A stretch of 64,000 nt of DNA from CALAGB01 sp963789565 (GTDB lineage: Bacteria; Chloroflexota; Chloroflexia; Thermomicrobiales; Thermomicrobiaceae). Where the stretch lies: contig CAWBKX010000002.1 of the NCBI GenBank assembly GCA_963789565.1, positions 1,922,001 through 1,986,000 of the forward strand. Reading direction: 5' to 3'. Positions 24,222 to 33,583 of the stretch are shown one piece after another. The notes below the pieces were generated by a model that was given only the letters and a program-made list of their open reading frames with translations, was not told where the DNA came from and searched no databases. Positions within the stretch are counted from its first letter, which is position 1; every line of letters starts with the position of its first letter. A program made the translations under genes and the position numbers.

Positions 24222-24536
24222 TCATTCACGTGGAGCGTGGGTCGTTATGCGCTCAACTTCCGCTGGCAGGATCATCTTGAGGTTGAACGGCGCATAGTGG
24301 GCCGGATTGATGACGTGGAAGTCGGCCGGCACCTCAGGAAACTGATTGTAGAGCATCTGACTTGCTCCGTAGAGCTCCATCTGCGTTTGAACGTCGGTTG
24401 GTGACGTGACGAGCCAGAACTCGGCGACGCCACGACACTGGCGGTAGTAGAGATCGCACGCGGTCGGCATCTCCCGAACAGCGTCGGAATAGCGTTGTGC
24501 CATCAGTTTGGTGCCGATTGACTGATCGATGGCCAT
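24222..24536 (-). CDS. Small protein of unknown function
   Basis: 104 aa if translated from ATG 24536 (GAGGGAG ~10 bases upstream); a further in-frame ATG at 24563 would add nine residues. No domain recognised. It is soluble, with a tryptophan/tyrosine-rich middle (ACDLYYRQCRGVAEFWLV) and a C-terminal FPEVPADFHVINPAHY stretch. Codon use is similar to neighbours. It lies between a palindromic repeat and the ABC exporter genes, on the same strand as the exporter, 81 bases from its end. Confidence 0.5.
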   Translation of the reverse strand: MAIDQSIGTKLMAQRYSDAVREMPTACDLYYRQCRGVAEFWLVTSPTDVQTQMELYGASQMLYNQFPEVPADFHVINPAHYAPFNLKMILPAEVERITTHAPRE

Positions 24537-24643
24537 GAGACGCGCTCCCTCGTTTCGAGTCAAAGAAATGCGATCACGTGAAGAGCACCATTGCAGAACC
24601 GGCGCGATCCAGACGAATCACTCAGATCTATGTCGTCTCTGCG

Positions 24644-26299
24644 TCACCCGCCCTGACGCAAATCCCCGATTTGGAAGAGATAGACACCGATGGCCGTGAA
24701 CAGGATGGCGAGCACCAGCATAGTGCCGGACGCCGCCCAGTTCACTCCGTCCAGCATAGGCTGTCCATAGGCGTTGAAGATCGAGAGGTTGTCCGCCCAA
24801 CTGGGAAAGCTGAGGAGCGAACGCAGCAAATCCATGAAGAAAGCCAGCACCAGATAACTGCCGACGATCCCCAGCACCGTACCGGAACGCAGCCGAGCCC
24901 CAAGCGCGTAAACCGCACCGGCAATCAACGCCATCGGTGGCGTGAATGCCAGGGCCGCGCCGTAGACCCGCCCGGCATCGATGGTCAGATGCGTGACCCA
25001 CGCCGCCAGCATGACGCCCGTGCCCGTCGCGATCGCCAGCACGAGGAAGGCGATGATCGCCGCCAAATAGGACTGCAGCGCCACCTTCCAGCGCGGATGC
25101 GGAGTGCTGAGCACCATGTCGAGTCGCCCGTTGTCCTGGTCACTCGGCCATTGGTTGGACCTGATCAGTGCATAGAGCATGGCGATGATCGCCGCGAAGA
25201 GGAAGACGATGAGCGAGAGGAAGCCATTGTTCGATTGGAGCAGCGCATCACCGAACATCTTACTGACCAGCGGCGAACCCTTGAGCGCGTCGCGCAGCTG
25301 ATCCTCCGACGACTTGGCGATGCCCGAGCCGTAGGCGGCGTAGATGAAGATGCCCGCCGTCCACCAACCTAACGCCGGTGCGGCAGCGCGCAGCGAGCGC
25401 ATCAGCATTGACGTCAGCCATAGATCGTGTGCGGAACGATCGAGCACATTCGCCGCCGCCTGCTGATGATTGGAGCGAAACCGTCCGCTGAGGAACGGCA
25501 GCTCTGCCACCGATCCGATGTCCCGCCGCAGGAAGACCACGGCGCTGAGCCCCAGCAGGAGCAGACCAAGAAATAGGACGAACACCAGGGCGGCGGCGTT
25601 CGTGCCATAACTCGAGATCAGCGGCTTGCTCAAGTCGTAGTAGTAATTGGGCGATATACGGCGCACCCAGGCCGCCGACGGATAGACGCGACCCGTCCCA
25701 TCCAGGATAAAAGCAAGCGCGTAGATGCCGCCCGCGATACCGGCCGCGGAGTTGGCCGTCTGCGTGTATTGCGAAATCAAGAGTGCGAGCATGGCATAGA
25801 AGAAGAGGAGGACGCTGACATTCAGCCCGGCCAGCAGCGCGCCACTCACGGAGACGGTCAGATGGAGCCGATCCTCCCCGATAAGGGCTCCGATTGAAAA
25901 GGCCAGTCCGAGAATCACGATCGAAACAACGGTTGCCAGCACCTTTTCGGCGAAGAGTCGCCCGCGCGCGAGTGGCCGTGCCAGCAGCAGATCGAGCGAC
26001 CCGCGCGCCTCCTCCCCCCGCAGCAATCGCCCGCTCAACAGAACGACGAAGATGCACAGGACCAGCGAGAAGAAGAAGCCGTAGCGAAAGGTGACGAACC
26101 CCGAGGCAGTTCCAACCTCGACGGGATCGTTGAAGAAGACGAACGCCTTATTGTTGGCCAGGCCGGCGATTTGAGCTGAGTTGACCTGCTTGAAGGCCTC
26201 ATACCCTGCTACGGTTACCAGCGTGACGATGACACTCCAAATCAGGACCGGCCAGCGCTGATCCCTCAGCGTCTTGAGGAAGACCGAACGAAACATCAT
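24644..26299 (-). CDS. ABC-2 type exporter permease (fused two-half form)
   Basis: 551 aa with about twelve hydrophobic segments in two similar six-helix halves, joined near residues 265-305 by a soluble linker. The N-terminal half has the conserved amphipathic start (FRSVFLKTLRDQRWPVLIWS) and EEARGSLDLLLARPLARGRL; the second half repeats this pattern (QDNGRLDMVLSTPHPRW), as in ABC-2 permeases. Its ATG overlaps the stop of the ATPase gene by four bases (ATGA), so both are made together. Together they form an exporter, probably of a drug, lipid or peptide; no substrate clue is present. Confidence 0.85.
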   Translation of the reverse strand: MMFRSVFLKTLRDQRWPVLIWSVIVTLVTVAGYEAFKQVNSAQIAGLANNKAFVFFNDPVEVGTASGFVTFRYGFFFSLVLCIFVVLLSGRLLRGEEARGSLDLLLARPLARGRLFAEKVLATVVSIVILGLAFSIGALIGEDRLHLTVSVSGALLAGLNVSVLLFFYAMLALLISQYTQTANSAAGIAGGIYALAFILDGTGRVYPSAAWVRRISPNYYYDLSKPLISSYGTNAAALVFVLFLGLLLLGLSAVVFLRRDIGSVAELPFLSGRFRSNHQQAAANVLDRSAHDLWLTSMLMRSLRAAAPALGWWTAGIFIYAAYGSGIAKSSEDQLRDALKGSPLVSKMFGDALLQSNNGFLSLIVFLFAAIIAMLYALIRSNQWPSDQDNGRLDMVLSTPHPRWKVALQSYLAAIIAFLVLAIATGTGVMLAAWVTHLTIDAGRVYGAALAFTPPMALIAGAVYALGARLRSGTVLGIVGSYLVLAFFMDLLRSLLSFPSWADNLSIFNAYGQPMLDGVNWAASGTMLVLAILFTAIGVYLFQIGDLRQGG

Positions 26300-27210
26300 T
26301 CCAGCCCACCGTCGTCCGAACCTGGCTCGTAGTAGCGCAGAAAAACCTCTTCCAGACTCGGCTGTCGCGCCGTCATCGACTTGGCCTGATGCCGTGCCGC
26401 CACCTGAATGACGTCCGCCATCTCTTCCTGCGCCGTCAGCTGCACCGTGTTGCCGCCATTCAGCAGTTTGACGTCACTGACGTTGGCGAGCCCGGCAAAC
26501 CATTGCGGATCAGCCGTTCCGGGAAAGACGATTTCGATGACGTGTCGGCGCATCTCCTTGAGTGTCGAGACGTGATCGATCTTGACCAGTTCGCCCTCGC
26601 GGATGATCCCAACTCGATCGCAGGTATGCTCGACTTCAGGGAGGATGTGAGACGAGAGGAAAATGCTGCTCCCCTCCTCTCGTGCCTCCCGCACCAGCGC
26701 GTAGAACTCCTGCTGATTGAGCGGATCGAGTCCAGCGGTCGGCTCGTCGAGGATCAAGAGACGCGGTCGGCGCATGAATGCCTGAACGAGCCCCACCTTC
26801 TGCTTGTTGCCTCGCGAGTAGTCGCGAAAGCGCTTGCTCGGATCCAGTTCGAAACGCTGCACCAGGCGCTTGACGAGATCTTGATCGACTCCACCCGAGA
26901 GATGACCGAGATATTCGATGACCTGCGCACCGGTGAGGGCTGGATCGACGTTGAACTCGCCCGGCAGGTAGCCGATCAGGCTCTTGACCTCCGTCGATTG
27001 CGACCAGCAATTTAACCCGGCAATGCGCGCCGAACCCCCGCTCGGGCGCAGTAGACCCATCAGCAGTCGAATGGTGGTCGTCTTTCCGGCGCCGTTCGGG
27101 CCAAGAAAGCCGAAGACCTCGCCCACATCGACCGAAAACGTGAGCGCGTTGATCCCCCGACTGGCGCCGTAGAACTTGGTCAGGGATTGCGTTTCGATGA
27201 TCGCACTCAT
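26296..27210 (-). CDS. ABC transporter ATP-binding protein
   Basis: 304 aa. Walker A GPNGAGKTT (~38-46), Q-loop region GYLPGEFNVDPALTG, signature YSRGNKQK (a variant of LSGGQ, frequent in DrrA/CcmA-like exporters), Walker B LLILDEPTAGLDPL, and switch His in LSSHILPEVEHTCD. The C-terminal ~80 residues (VIEIVFPGTADPQWFAGL onward) form the regulatory domain of drug-exporter ATPases. It powers the permease encoded four bases downstream. The first gene of the pair, it faces the acyl-CoA ligase gene across a ~530-base divergent gap. Confidence 0.92.
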   Translation of the reverse strand: MSAIIETQSLTKFYGASRGINALTFSVDVGEVFGFLGPNGAGKTTTIRLLMGLLRPSGGSARIAGLNCWSQSTEVKSLIGYLPGEFNVDPALTGAQVIEYLGHLSGGVDQDLVKRLVQRFELDPSKRFRDYSRGNKQKVGLVQAFMRRPRLLILDEPTAGLDPLNQQEFYALVREAREEGSSIFLSSHILPEVEHTCDRVGIIREGELVKIDHVSTLKEMRRHVIEIVFPGTADPQWFAGLANVSDVKLLNGGNTVQLTAQEEMADVIQVAARHQAKSMTARQPSLEEVFLRYYEPGSDDGGLE

Positions 27211-27742
27211 GATTCCGGTACTCCTGCGCGTTCGCCTGTGTCGACGCGTGCCGTGGTGTCCGCATCTCCGACGCGGCGCGTTCCGCTCTTCTTCGCGCTC
27301 ACGAGTCGCTGCGTGCTACGGGGAAGGGCTCGTGAGCGAATGGTATAGCGGGAAATCTGATTCAGCCATGACGAGATCAGGTGACGCATCCTCGCGGCAC
27401 GAATCTCGCGTGATGCACTGTCCATATGTGGTGCGGAATGGTGACCTTGCCGCTCGCCGACGTAATCTGTCGAGCGGCGTCCGTCAGCATGGTTGAACGC
27501 TCGCACCCGGCTTGGCATCGGTGCGGGCGACGTGTAACACGCCGTTTACATTGCCCGGCTACGGTGCAGTGCAGCACAAACGAGAGGATCGACTGATCTC
27601 CTGGTGTTTGAACGAAGTGATTACATAACGAGATTTCTGTCTTCTGACACAGCCTGGACAGAGGCATCGCCAGTGATGCACTTTGACAGGCTCGTTCCAT
27701 CTTCTTCTGAAGTCTCGGATTCGGAGTAGAAAGGAACGGGGT
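27211..27742. other. Divergent intergenic region
   Basis: 532 bases between the ABC ATPase (leftward) and the acyl-CoA ligase (rightward). It should hold both promoters. I see no gene, hairpin or clear repeat in it; short open frames on both strands lack ribosome sites and domain signatures. Confidence 0.4.
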
Positions 27743-29284
27743 ATGCGCGCCCCATCGATTACCGAGCGTTTGGAGCACTGGGCTCACAATCAACCGGACA
27801 TGACATTCCTGACCGACCTCGAAACCGGCCACTCACTGACGTACCTGCAAACACTCAAAGCCGCACGCGGGTTTCAGGAGCATCTGGGTTCTGACGCGCG
27901 CAGTATCGCGCTGGGGCTACCAGGCGGCATGAGCGCCGCGGTGGTTTGGCTGGCCGCGCTAACCGGCGGTCATCAGCTCGTTCCCTGCTCGCCCGATGCC
28001 ACCGACAACGAGAAGGCGCGATTGGCTGAGTCCTTCACGCCTGATCTGGCTGTAGTCGAGGAGGCCAGCGCGGCCGATGGCTTCGGGCCGGTCGTCAAGC
28101 GTGTCATCACGCGGTCGGAGCTGGATGAGCGTGTCCTTGGCTGGGCCAATCGGCGCGGTCCGCTCCTCACAGCGGAAGCCTACGGGAGGGTCGATCGAGG
28201 CATCGTCCGGTTGACGACCTCCGGCACGACCGGTTCGCCGAAGGGTGTTTGCCTACGCGCGGATCAGTTTGCCTACACTGCCGATCAGATCCGCATCAGC
28301 CATCGGCTGACGCCGGACGACCGCGGGCTCTCCGTCCTCCCCTTCTTCCATATAAACGCTCCGGTGGTGAGCCTCTGCACGACGATGATGGCCGGCGGCA
28401 CGTTGGTCGTCGCGCCACGCTTTAGTCGTAGCCGCTTCTGGAGTTGGATCGAGGACTATCACATCAGCTGGGCCAGCATCGTCCCAACCATCCTGGCAGT
28501 GCTACTGCAGACCGAGCGGCCTAATTGGCTGCCCGGCACCTTGCGCTTCGTACGCACGGCCTCGGCTCCCTTACCACTGGTGCAATTGATGGCCTTCGAG
28601 AAGCGCTTCGGGATTCCTGTCATTGAGACCTACGGGCTCTCCGAAGCTGCCGCGACGGTCGCGGCGAATCCGGCGCCGCCGGACCGCTACAAGCCAGGGT
28701 CGGTTGGCCGCCCCATCGGCGTCAATCTGCGCGTCTGTCGTCCACTCGACGACCGGCCAATTGGCGGACTGCAGGACGTCAATCCGGGCAACGAGGGCGA
28801 GATCTGCATCTCCGGTCCCAATGTGATCGACGGTTATGACAACGGTGCCAGTTCCTCCTCCTTTCAGGATGGTTGGTTCCGCACCGGCGACCTCGGATAC
28901 GTAGACAAGGATGGATTCCTCTTCATCACCGGACGGATCAAGGACGTCATCAACCGCGGAGGCGAGAAGATCTCACCCCGAGAAGTCGAAGAGATCATAC
29001 TGGCACACCCTGACGTGCGGGACGCCGCAGTGATTCCGGAGCCGGACCCGATCTATGGGCAGCGCCCGGTCGCCTACGTAGTGCTGGAGCCAAACGCTGG
29101 GGCGGGCGCGCTCGACGGTATTCAGGAGCACTGCGCTTCACAGCTCAGCGCCTACAAGGTCCCCGCCCATTTTGAGCCTGTGGCCGAGCTTCCACGCACC
29201 AGAACCGGGAAGATCCGGCGGCATCTGGTTGGCATCTCTCCCGATCGCCAACGCGACCGGAACGTCCGCTATGGAGTCGCGTGA
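27743..29284 (+). CDS. AMP-forming acyl-CoA synthetase/ligase
   Basis: 513 aa from ATG 27743 (AAAGGAA upstream). Motifs in order: phosphate loop LTTSGTTGSPKGVC, VLPFFHINAP, A5 ETYGLSEAA, A7 GWFRTGDLGYVDKDGFLFI, A8 GRIKDVINRGGEKISPREVEE and the catalytic Lys in PRTRTGKIRR. The enzyme activates a carboxylate with ATP and couples it to CoA. The hinge and size fit FadD/oxalyl-CoA synthetase-like proteins; the acid is unknown. It leads a run of + strand genes (acyltransferase, esterase, TPP decarboxylase), but gaps of 55-300 bases argue against one operon. Confidence 0.9.
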   Translation: MRAPSITERLEHWAHNQPDMTFLTDLETGHSLTYLQTLKAARGFQEHLGSDARSIALGLPGGMSAAVVWLAALTGGHQLVPCSPDATDNEKARLAESFTPDLAVVEEASAADGFGPVVKRVITRSELDERVLGWANRRGPLLTAEAYGRVDRGIVRLTTSGTTGSPKGVCLRADQFAYTADQIRISHRLTPDDRGLSVLPFFHINAPVVSLCTTMMAGGTLVVAPRFSRSRFWSWIEDYHISWASIVPTILAVLLQTERPNWLPGTLRFVRTASAPLPLVQLMAFEKRFGIPVIETYGLSEAAATVAANPAPPDRYKPGSVGRPIGVNLRVCRPLDDRPIGGLQDVNPGNEGEICISGPNVIDGYDNGASSSSFQDGWFRTGDLGYVDKDGFLFITGRIKDVINRGGEKISPREVEEIILAHPDVRDAAVIPEPDPIYGQRPVAYVVLEPNAGAGALDGIQEHCASQLSAYKVPAHFEPVAELPRTRTGKIRRHLVGISPDRQRDRNVRYGVA

Positions 29285-29339
29285 CGTCCGTTTGACGGTC
29301 GTTGCGCTGACCGGGACGCTCCAGAAGGGTTAGTCACGG

Positions 29340-30617
29340 ATGTCAGCCAAAGTCACGCGTCAGTCTCGCAACTTCCTGCACGAGCTCGACATGGTGCGGG
29401 TCGTGACTGCGCTCTCCGTGGTCGCGGTGCACGTGACCGCGTTCACCGTCTTCTTCAACACCACCCAACTTGGGGCCGACGTGCAGAATGCTGCCGTTTC
29501 GGCGCTCCACTTCACGCGCGAGGTTTTTCTCTCGCTCACCGCGCTCGTGATGGTCCACAATTACACGAAACGCCCGTTGAAGCTCGGAACATTCTGGCGC
29601 AAGCGGGGCCTCGGTGTCGTCGTTCCATACGTCGTCTGGAGCCTTGTATACGTCTACTTCAACGTCCCACACACCTCCACCGGGCACTGGGTCCACACCG
29701 CCATCGCTGACATCCTGTCCGGCAACGCGTCGTACCAGCTCTACTACATCTTGCTGACGATCGAGTTCTATCTGGCGTTGCCGTTACTTCTCTGGTTCGT
29801 CACCCGTTACCGACACCACCCCTGGCGTGTGCTGGGCATCAGTGCCGCCCTGCAGTTGGCGTTGATGTACTTCGATTTCAACTACATTATGTCTGGCCCG
29901 CTCTCCTCGACCCATTTCGGCCAGTGGATGAACGAATATCAGTGGCGCATGCTGCCGGAATACCAGTTCTACGTCATGATCGGCGCCTTCGCCGCGCTCT
30001 ATCTCGACGAGCTGCGCGCGTTCGTGATGCGCCATAGCGCCCTGGTCGTTGTCGGGCTCGGAGCCGGACTGGCCGCCCTATGGGGTCGCTACACACTGGC
30101 CCTCCACGTGCAGCATATACCGATGGGCCGCGCCACAGAGGTCTTTCAGCCAGTGATGGTCTTCTATAGTCTGACCGCGATCCTGTTTCTCTACTGGATG
30201 GGCTGTGAATGGGCCACGCACCGAACGGCGGACGGGCTGCCGTATGGGCGCCGGTTCGTCACACTTCTATCTGATAGCTCGTTCGGCATCTATTTGATTC
30301 ACGCTTTCGTGCTCAATGACGTGCTCACCTATGTGGTGCCGCATTTGCTGCTCGGTTGGCCGGCGGCCATCCGCGTCTTCAGCGTCTGGTTTGTCGTGGC
30401 GTCGATCACCACGGCGATCTGCGCCATTCTCCTCTACACTCCGGGCTTCAGCCGCCTCATTGGCCGCCCGTCGCTTCTCCCAGCCGATTTCGGTCTATGG
30501 CAATGGACGCGTACTCGCGCTCAGCAGGTATTCGCCGTGAGCGGCTCTGGCTCGAGCCGAACGAGATCGTCGCGCAAGTCTCAGACGGCTGAAGAGGTCG
30601 TTCGGGCGGAAGATTGA
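29340..30617 (+). CDS. Membrane acyltransferase, family 3 (OafA/WecH-like)
   Basis: 425 aa, about ten membrane helices. The start HELDMVRVVTALSVVAVHVT is the family signature (LDxLRxxAxxxVxxxH), with the essential His in the first helix and Arg in the next loop (FTREVFLSLTALVMVHNY). The last ~40 residues are Ser/Arg-rich and cytoplasmic (SGSGSSRTRSSRKSQ). Members O-acetylate sugars, peptidoglycan or exopolysaccharide on the outer face of the membrane. It follows the acyl-CoA ligase by 55 bases. Confidence 0.88.
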   Translation: MSAKVTRQSRNFLHELDMVRVVTALSVVAVHVTAFTVFFNTTQLGADVQNAAVSALHFTREVFLSLTALVMVHNYTKRPLKLGTFWRKRGLGVVVPYVVWSLVYVYFNVPHTSTGHWVHTAIADILSGNASYQLYYILLTIEFYLALPLLLWFVTRYRHHPWRVLGISAALQLALMYFDFNYIMSGPLSSTHFGQWMNEYQWRMLPEYQFYVMIGAFAALYLDELRAFVMRHSALVVVGLGAGLAALWGRYTLALHVQHIPMGRATEVFQPVMVFYSLTAILFLYWMGCEWATHRTADGLPYGRRFVTLLSDSSFGIYLIHAFVLNDVLTYVVPHLLLGWPAAIRVFSVWFVVASITTAICAILLYTPGFSRLIGRPSLLPADFGLWQWTRTRAQQVFAVSGSGSSRTRSSRKSQTAEEVVRAED

Positions 30618-30766
30618 AGGACGGCGCGATCAATGGACCGTTTTCGCGGTTACAGTCCACGTTAATCTGACGTAATGCTGGAGCACGCCGGAATCAAGCC
30701 ATACCCATCTCGGGCTGACTTCGCGCACGTTGAACCGCCGAAGCACGCCGATCCGTCCATCGATCT

Positions 30767-31903
30767 ATGGGGAAGAGTTTGAGACGTTCCATTTTCTGGT
30801 CGCTGCTGGCGGTCGTTGCCATCATCATCGTCGTCGTTTTGGTCTCCTCCCAGGTACCCATTCCCAAGCGGATACTGAATCGGCGAACCAGCCTTGCCAC
30901 GACGACCGAAACCGAAACGTCCTCGTCAACGCCGTCCCTCTTGAGCACCACCAGCCCGACGCCAAGCCCGCAGTCCACCGCAACTCCACCGGGCACACCA
31001 ACCGCGACCGCGACTCCAACCGCAACTGCTACGGAGGCCGGGTCGCCTGAGGCATCGCCATCTGCTACGCCGGAAGCGGCTCCCAAGCTGGTCACGGAAT
31101 CGAACGGCATCAGCATGGGGTGTGACCCAGGCTCGACCGACGACTACCTCACTTGCGAAGCCAAGGAGCCGGGCGGCTTCTCGATGACGTTCTATCTCTT
31201 TCTGCCGCGAAAATTCTCGGCGAAGAAGTCGTACCCGCTCGTCCTCCTCCTGGCGGGAGGCGGCGAACGCGCCGTACCCACCAAATCGGCACAGGAGAAT
31301 CGCGACACACTCCTCAACGATCCCTACTCGGAGATCTGGGGACCTGGTTTCCCTCAACCAGACAGCGAGGACGTCCAGGCAAATTGGCCCAGCTTCATTG
31401 TGATCCCGCAGATCGAGGTTCCGAATCGGTTCGTCGACCTCCCAGCCAACCACGGATCCTATTCGATGGCGCCAGAGCCGAACGACTCTCTTCGCCTCTC
31501 GAAAGAGATCGTGGACACGTTGCAACTGGTCTACAGCAACATCAACGCGAACCGGATCTATCTGACCGGCCTCTCAATGGGGGGCTATGGCGCCTGGGAA
31601 GCGGCCGAGCGCTGGCCAAGTTACTGGGCAGCGGTGGCGCCGATCGCGGGAGCAGGAGATCCCTTCTACGCCAGCCGTCTCGTCAACATTCCCATCTGGG
31701 CATTCCACAGCGTCGACGACACCACGGTACCGGTCTCCGGTTCACGCGACATGATCAACGCCATCCGCGGGGCGGGTGGCGACCCACGCTACACCGAATT
31801 CATCAACATGGGACACGGTTCCTGGCTCGCGCCATACACCATAATGGGCACGCCCAGCCCCACGCCTGGGTTCTTCTCTTGGCTCTTCTCACAACACAAA
31901 TGA
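30767..31903 (+). CDS. Secreted or membrane-anchored alpha/beta-hydrolase (phospholipase/carboxylesterase type)
   Basis: 378 aa. One N-terminal membrane helix (~8-28: FWSLLAVVAIIIVVVLVSS), then a low-complexity Thr/Pro/Ala linker (~45-105: TPTATATPTATATEAG) as in exported wall-spanning proteins. The catalytic domain has the nucleophile Ser in GLSMGGYGAWEAA, Asp in FHSVDDTTVPV and His in MGHGSW, a complete triad of the PHB-depolymerase/dienelactone-hydrolase-like superfamily. It probably cleaves an extracellular ester. Followed by a ~316-base gap with a palindrome. Confidence 0.85.
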   Translation: MGKSLRRSIFWSLLAVVAIIIVVVLVSSQVPIPKRILNRRTSLATTTETETSSSTPSLLSTTSPTPSPQSTATPPGTPTATATPTATATEAGSPEASPSATPEAAPKLVTESNGISMGCDPGSTDDYLTCEAKEPGGFSMTFYLFLPRKFSAKKSYPLVLLLAGGGERAVPTKSAQENRDTLLNDPYSEIWGPGFPQPDSEDVQANWPSFIVIPQIEVPNRFVDLPANHGSYSMAPEPNDSLRLSKEIVDTLQLVYSNINANRIYLTGLSMGGYGAWEAAERWPSYWAAVAPIAGAGDPFYASRLVNIPIWAFHSVDDTTVPVSGSRDMINAIRGAGGDPRYTEFINMGHGSWLAPYTIMGTPSPTPGFFSWLFSQHK

Positions 31904-32179
31904 CGGCCAAACCAGCGTACGAATCAGCATATACGCATGTGGAACGTGGATTGCGTACTCCTGCCGCGCCCGCGGGAGCGGTACGGCGAGCGGAGCATTC
32001 AGGCGATCAGATTTCCCGCGATGACAAGTGTCGATCCCCGGACGAGACGATTGCACCGGGGAAGCAGTTAACGTAGGTGTTACAGACCGTTGCTACGCTC
32101 ACCCTCACTGACTCTCCTTCGAGACGAAGGGGACAACCATCCGTGGAGACGCTTCACGGCATGGTGGAGAAGGAGCTTC

Positions 32180-32199
32180 CCTAATCCGTACGGATTAGG
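32180..32199. promoter_or_regulatory. Perfect 20-bp palindrome before the TPP decarboxylase gene
   Basis: CCTAATCCGTACGGATTAGG is fully self-complementary and lies 20 bases before the ATG at 32220, in the 316-base gap after the esterase gene. It also overlaps the likely ribosome-site region (AACGGAGG follows). The size and symmetry suit a dimeric repressor such as a GntR- or TetR-family protein; no such regulator is adjacent. No other feature was seen in the gap. Confidence 0.5.
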
Positions 32200-32219
32200 A
32201 AGTGAACGGAGGCCCTTAG

Positions 32220-32756
32220 ATGGATTGGACCGAGATCACGCTCGATCGCCTGCTGCGCCAGGACGTTGGCCTCGTGAGCTACGTTCCTGATCAGGCGCTC
32301 GCAAAGCTGATCGATGGGTTCGAAGCGCATCCGGAGACGCGCTGCTTGACGGCGACGCGCGAAGATGAGGCCGTGGCGATCGCCTGTGGCGGTGCGATGG
32401 GCGGCGTTCGCTCGGTGGCACTGATGCAGAGCAGCGGCTTCGGCAACATCGCCAACGTCCTCGCGTCGCTGGCTACCCCCTATCAGATTCCCGTCCTGAT
32501 GATCATCACTGAACGAGGTATTCTCGGCGAATTCAACCCGGTGCAGACGCCGATCACGCGCGTACTGCGCTCCACGCTCGACGGACTGAGCATTCCGCAC
32601 GTCACTCTCGACGACCCAAATCGAGTCGAATTTCTGGTCGATCGAATGGCGTCGCAATGCTTCAATACGCAGCTTCCGGCCGCGATTATCGTTTCCCCGA
32701 TCCTGACGGGCGGTAAGACCGCACCAGGTTCGGCTCCGAGCAAGCGAGCTGCCTGA
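32220..32756 (+). CDS. TPP-dependent decarboxylase, alpha subunit (sulfopyruvate/phosphonopyruvate type)
   Basis: 178 aa; GGAGG precedes the ATG by eight bases. It is the PYR domain of a split thiamine-diphosphate enzyme: TREDEAVAIACGGAMGGVRS contains the conserved Glu that activates TPP, followed by SVALMQSSGFGNIANVLASL, typical of ComD/phosphonopyruvate-decarboxylase alpha chains. It pairs with the PP-domain subunit 31 bases downstream. The natural 2-oxo acid could be sulfopyruvate, phosphonopyruvate or another one; no coenzyme M or phosphonate genes are in view. Confidence 0.88.
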   Translation: MDWTEITLDRLLRQDVGLVSYVPDQALAKLIDGFEAHPETRCLTATREDEAVAIACGGAMGGVRSVALMQSSGFGNIANVLASLATPYQIPVLMIITERGILGEFNPVQTPITRVLRSTLDGLSIPHVTLDDPNRVEFLVDRMASQCFNTQLPAAIIVSPILTGGKTAPGSAPSKRAA

Positions 32757-32787
32757 TTCGGCTCCGTCAGCGAAAGGATTCAACCTC

Positions 32788-33405
32788 ATGCAAACAATCG
32801 AGCGGATCGATGTTCGATCCCAGGTTCTTGATCGCATGACCCTGACTGAGCGCTTGGTGAGCTTGCTTCATCAGGGCGAGGCGGTCGTTGGGGGTATCGG
32901 CAACAGCAATTTCGATCTCTTCGGTGCGGGAGACCGGCCGCAGAACTTCTACATGCTCGGCAGCATGGGTATGGCCGTGCCGATCGGGCTCGGCGTCGCG
33001 TTGGCTCAACCGCGCCGTCAGGTGATCGTCCTTGAAGGGGACGGTTCACTCCTGATGAACTTGGGAAGCCTGGCGACCATCGGGATGATCGCTCCGCCAA
33101 ACCTCACTATCGTGATCTGGGACAATGGTTGTTATCAGATGACCGGCGGTCAGCAGACGCCAAGCAGTGCGACGACCGACCTTGTACAAGTGGCAAGTGC
33201 TTCAGGCATCGCCAATAGTCACTGGGCGCAGGATGAGTCGCAGTTCGAGCGGCTGATGCAAGAGGCATTATGGGCTCCACAACCCTCATTCATCGCCGCG
33301 CACATTGAGGCCAAGCCAAGCCAATCACATCCGGAGTTCGATCCGGTGGTGCTGAAAGATCGCTTCATGCGCGGCATCGGCGCCAAGCCACCCTACGGCT
33401 GCTAA
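32788..33405 (+). CDS. TPP-dependent decarboxylase, beta subunit
   Basis: 205 aa. The PP domain: MLGSMGMAVPIGLGVALAQP, then LEGDGSLLMNLGSLATIG...IWDNGCYQ, the GDG-x(~26)-N motif that binds Mg and the TPP diphosphate. C-terminal YGC end. Together with the preceding alpha chain it forms one active site per heterodimer, decarboxylating a 2-oxo acid to an aldehyde. A clean rho-independent terminator follows 30 bases after the stop. Confidence 0.88.
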   Translation: MQTIERIDVRSQVLDRMTLTERLVSLLHQGEAVVGGIGNSNFDLFGAGDRPQNFYMLGSMGMAVPIGLGVALAQPRRQVIVLEGDGSLLMNLGSLATIGMIAPPNLTIVIWDNGCYQMTGGQQTPSSATTDLVQVASASGIANSHWAQDESQFERLMQEALWAPQPSFIAAHIEAKPSQSHPEFDPVVLKDRFMRGIGAKPPYGC

Positions 33406-33434
33406 ACCAGCGCACAACCACACGACCATGACAG

Positions 33435-33462
33435 ATGCCCGGGGGCTTCTCCCGGGCATTTT
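33435..33462 (+). terminator. Rho-independent terminator of the TPP decarboxylase pair
   Basis: ATGCCCGGG (33435-33443), loop GGCTTCT, CCCGGGCAT (33451-33459), then TTT. A perfect 9-bp GC-rich stem with a short T-run, correctly placed after the beta-subunit stop. Confidence 0.8.
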
Positions 33463-33583
33463 GCTTCTCAACTGCTGGTTGTGGTCGACCTTACCGCGCC
33501 GCTCCTGGCTCCAACTCGACCTTGATCCAGCCCGGTTCGCAAACGTCGGATTTCCAAACTTCGCGGTCGAGCGGGATTGCGTG

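Noticed and set aside
24578..25372. 264-codon + strand frame antisense to the ABC permease
   Set aside because: Highly charged, low-complexity translation typical of antisense membrane-protein sequence.
33488..33583. C-terminal extension of the enoyl-CoA hydratase by stop-codon readthrough
   Set aside because: In-frame sequence after the TAG looks protein-like for ~30 codons, but crotonases normally end at the TAG and there is no readthrough signal.
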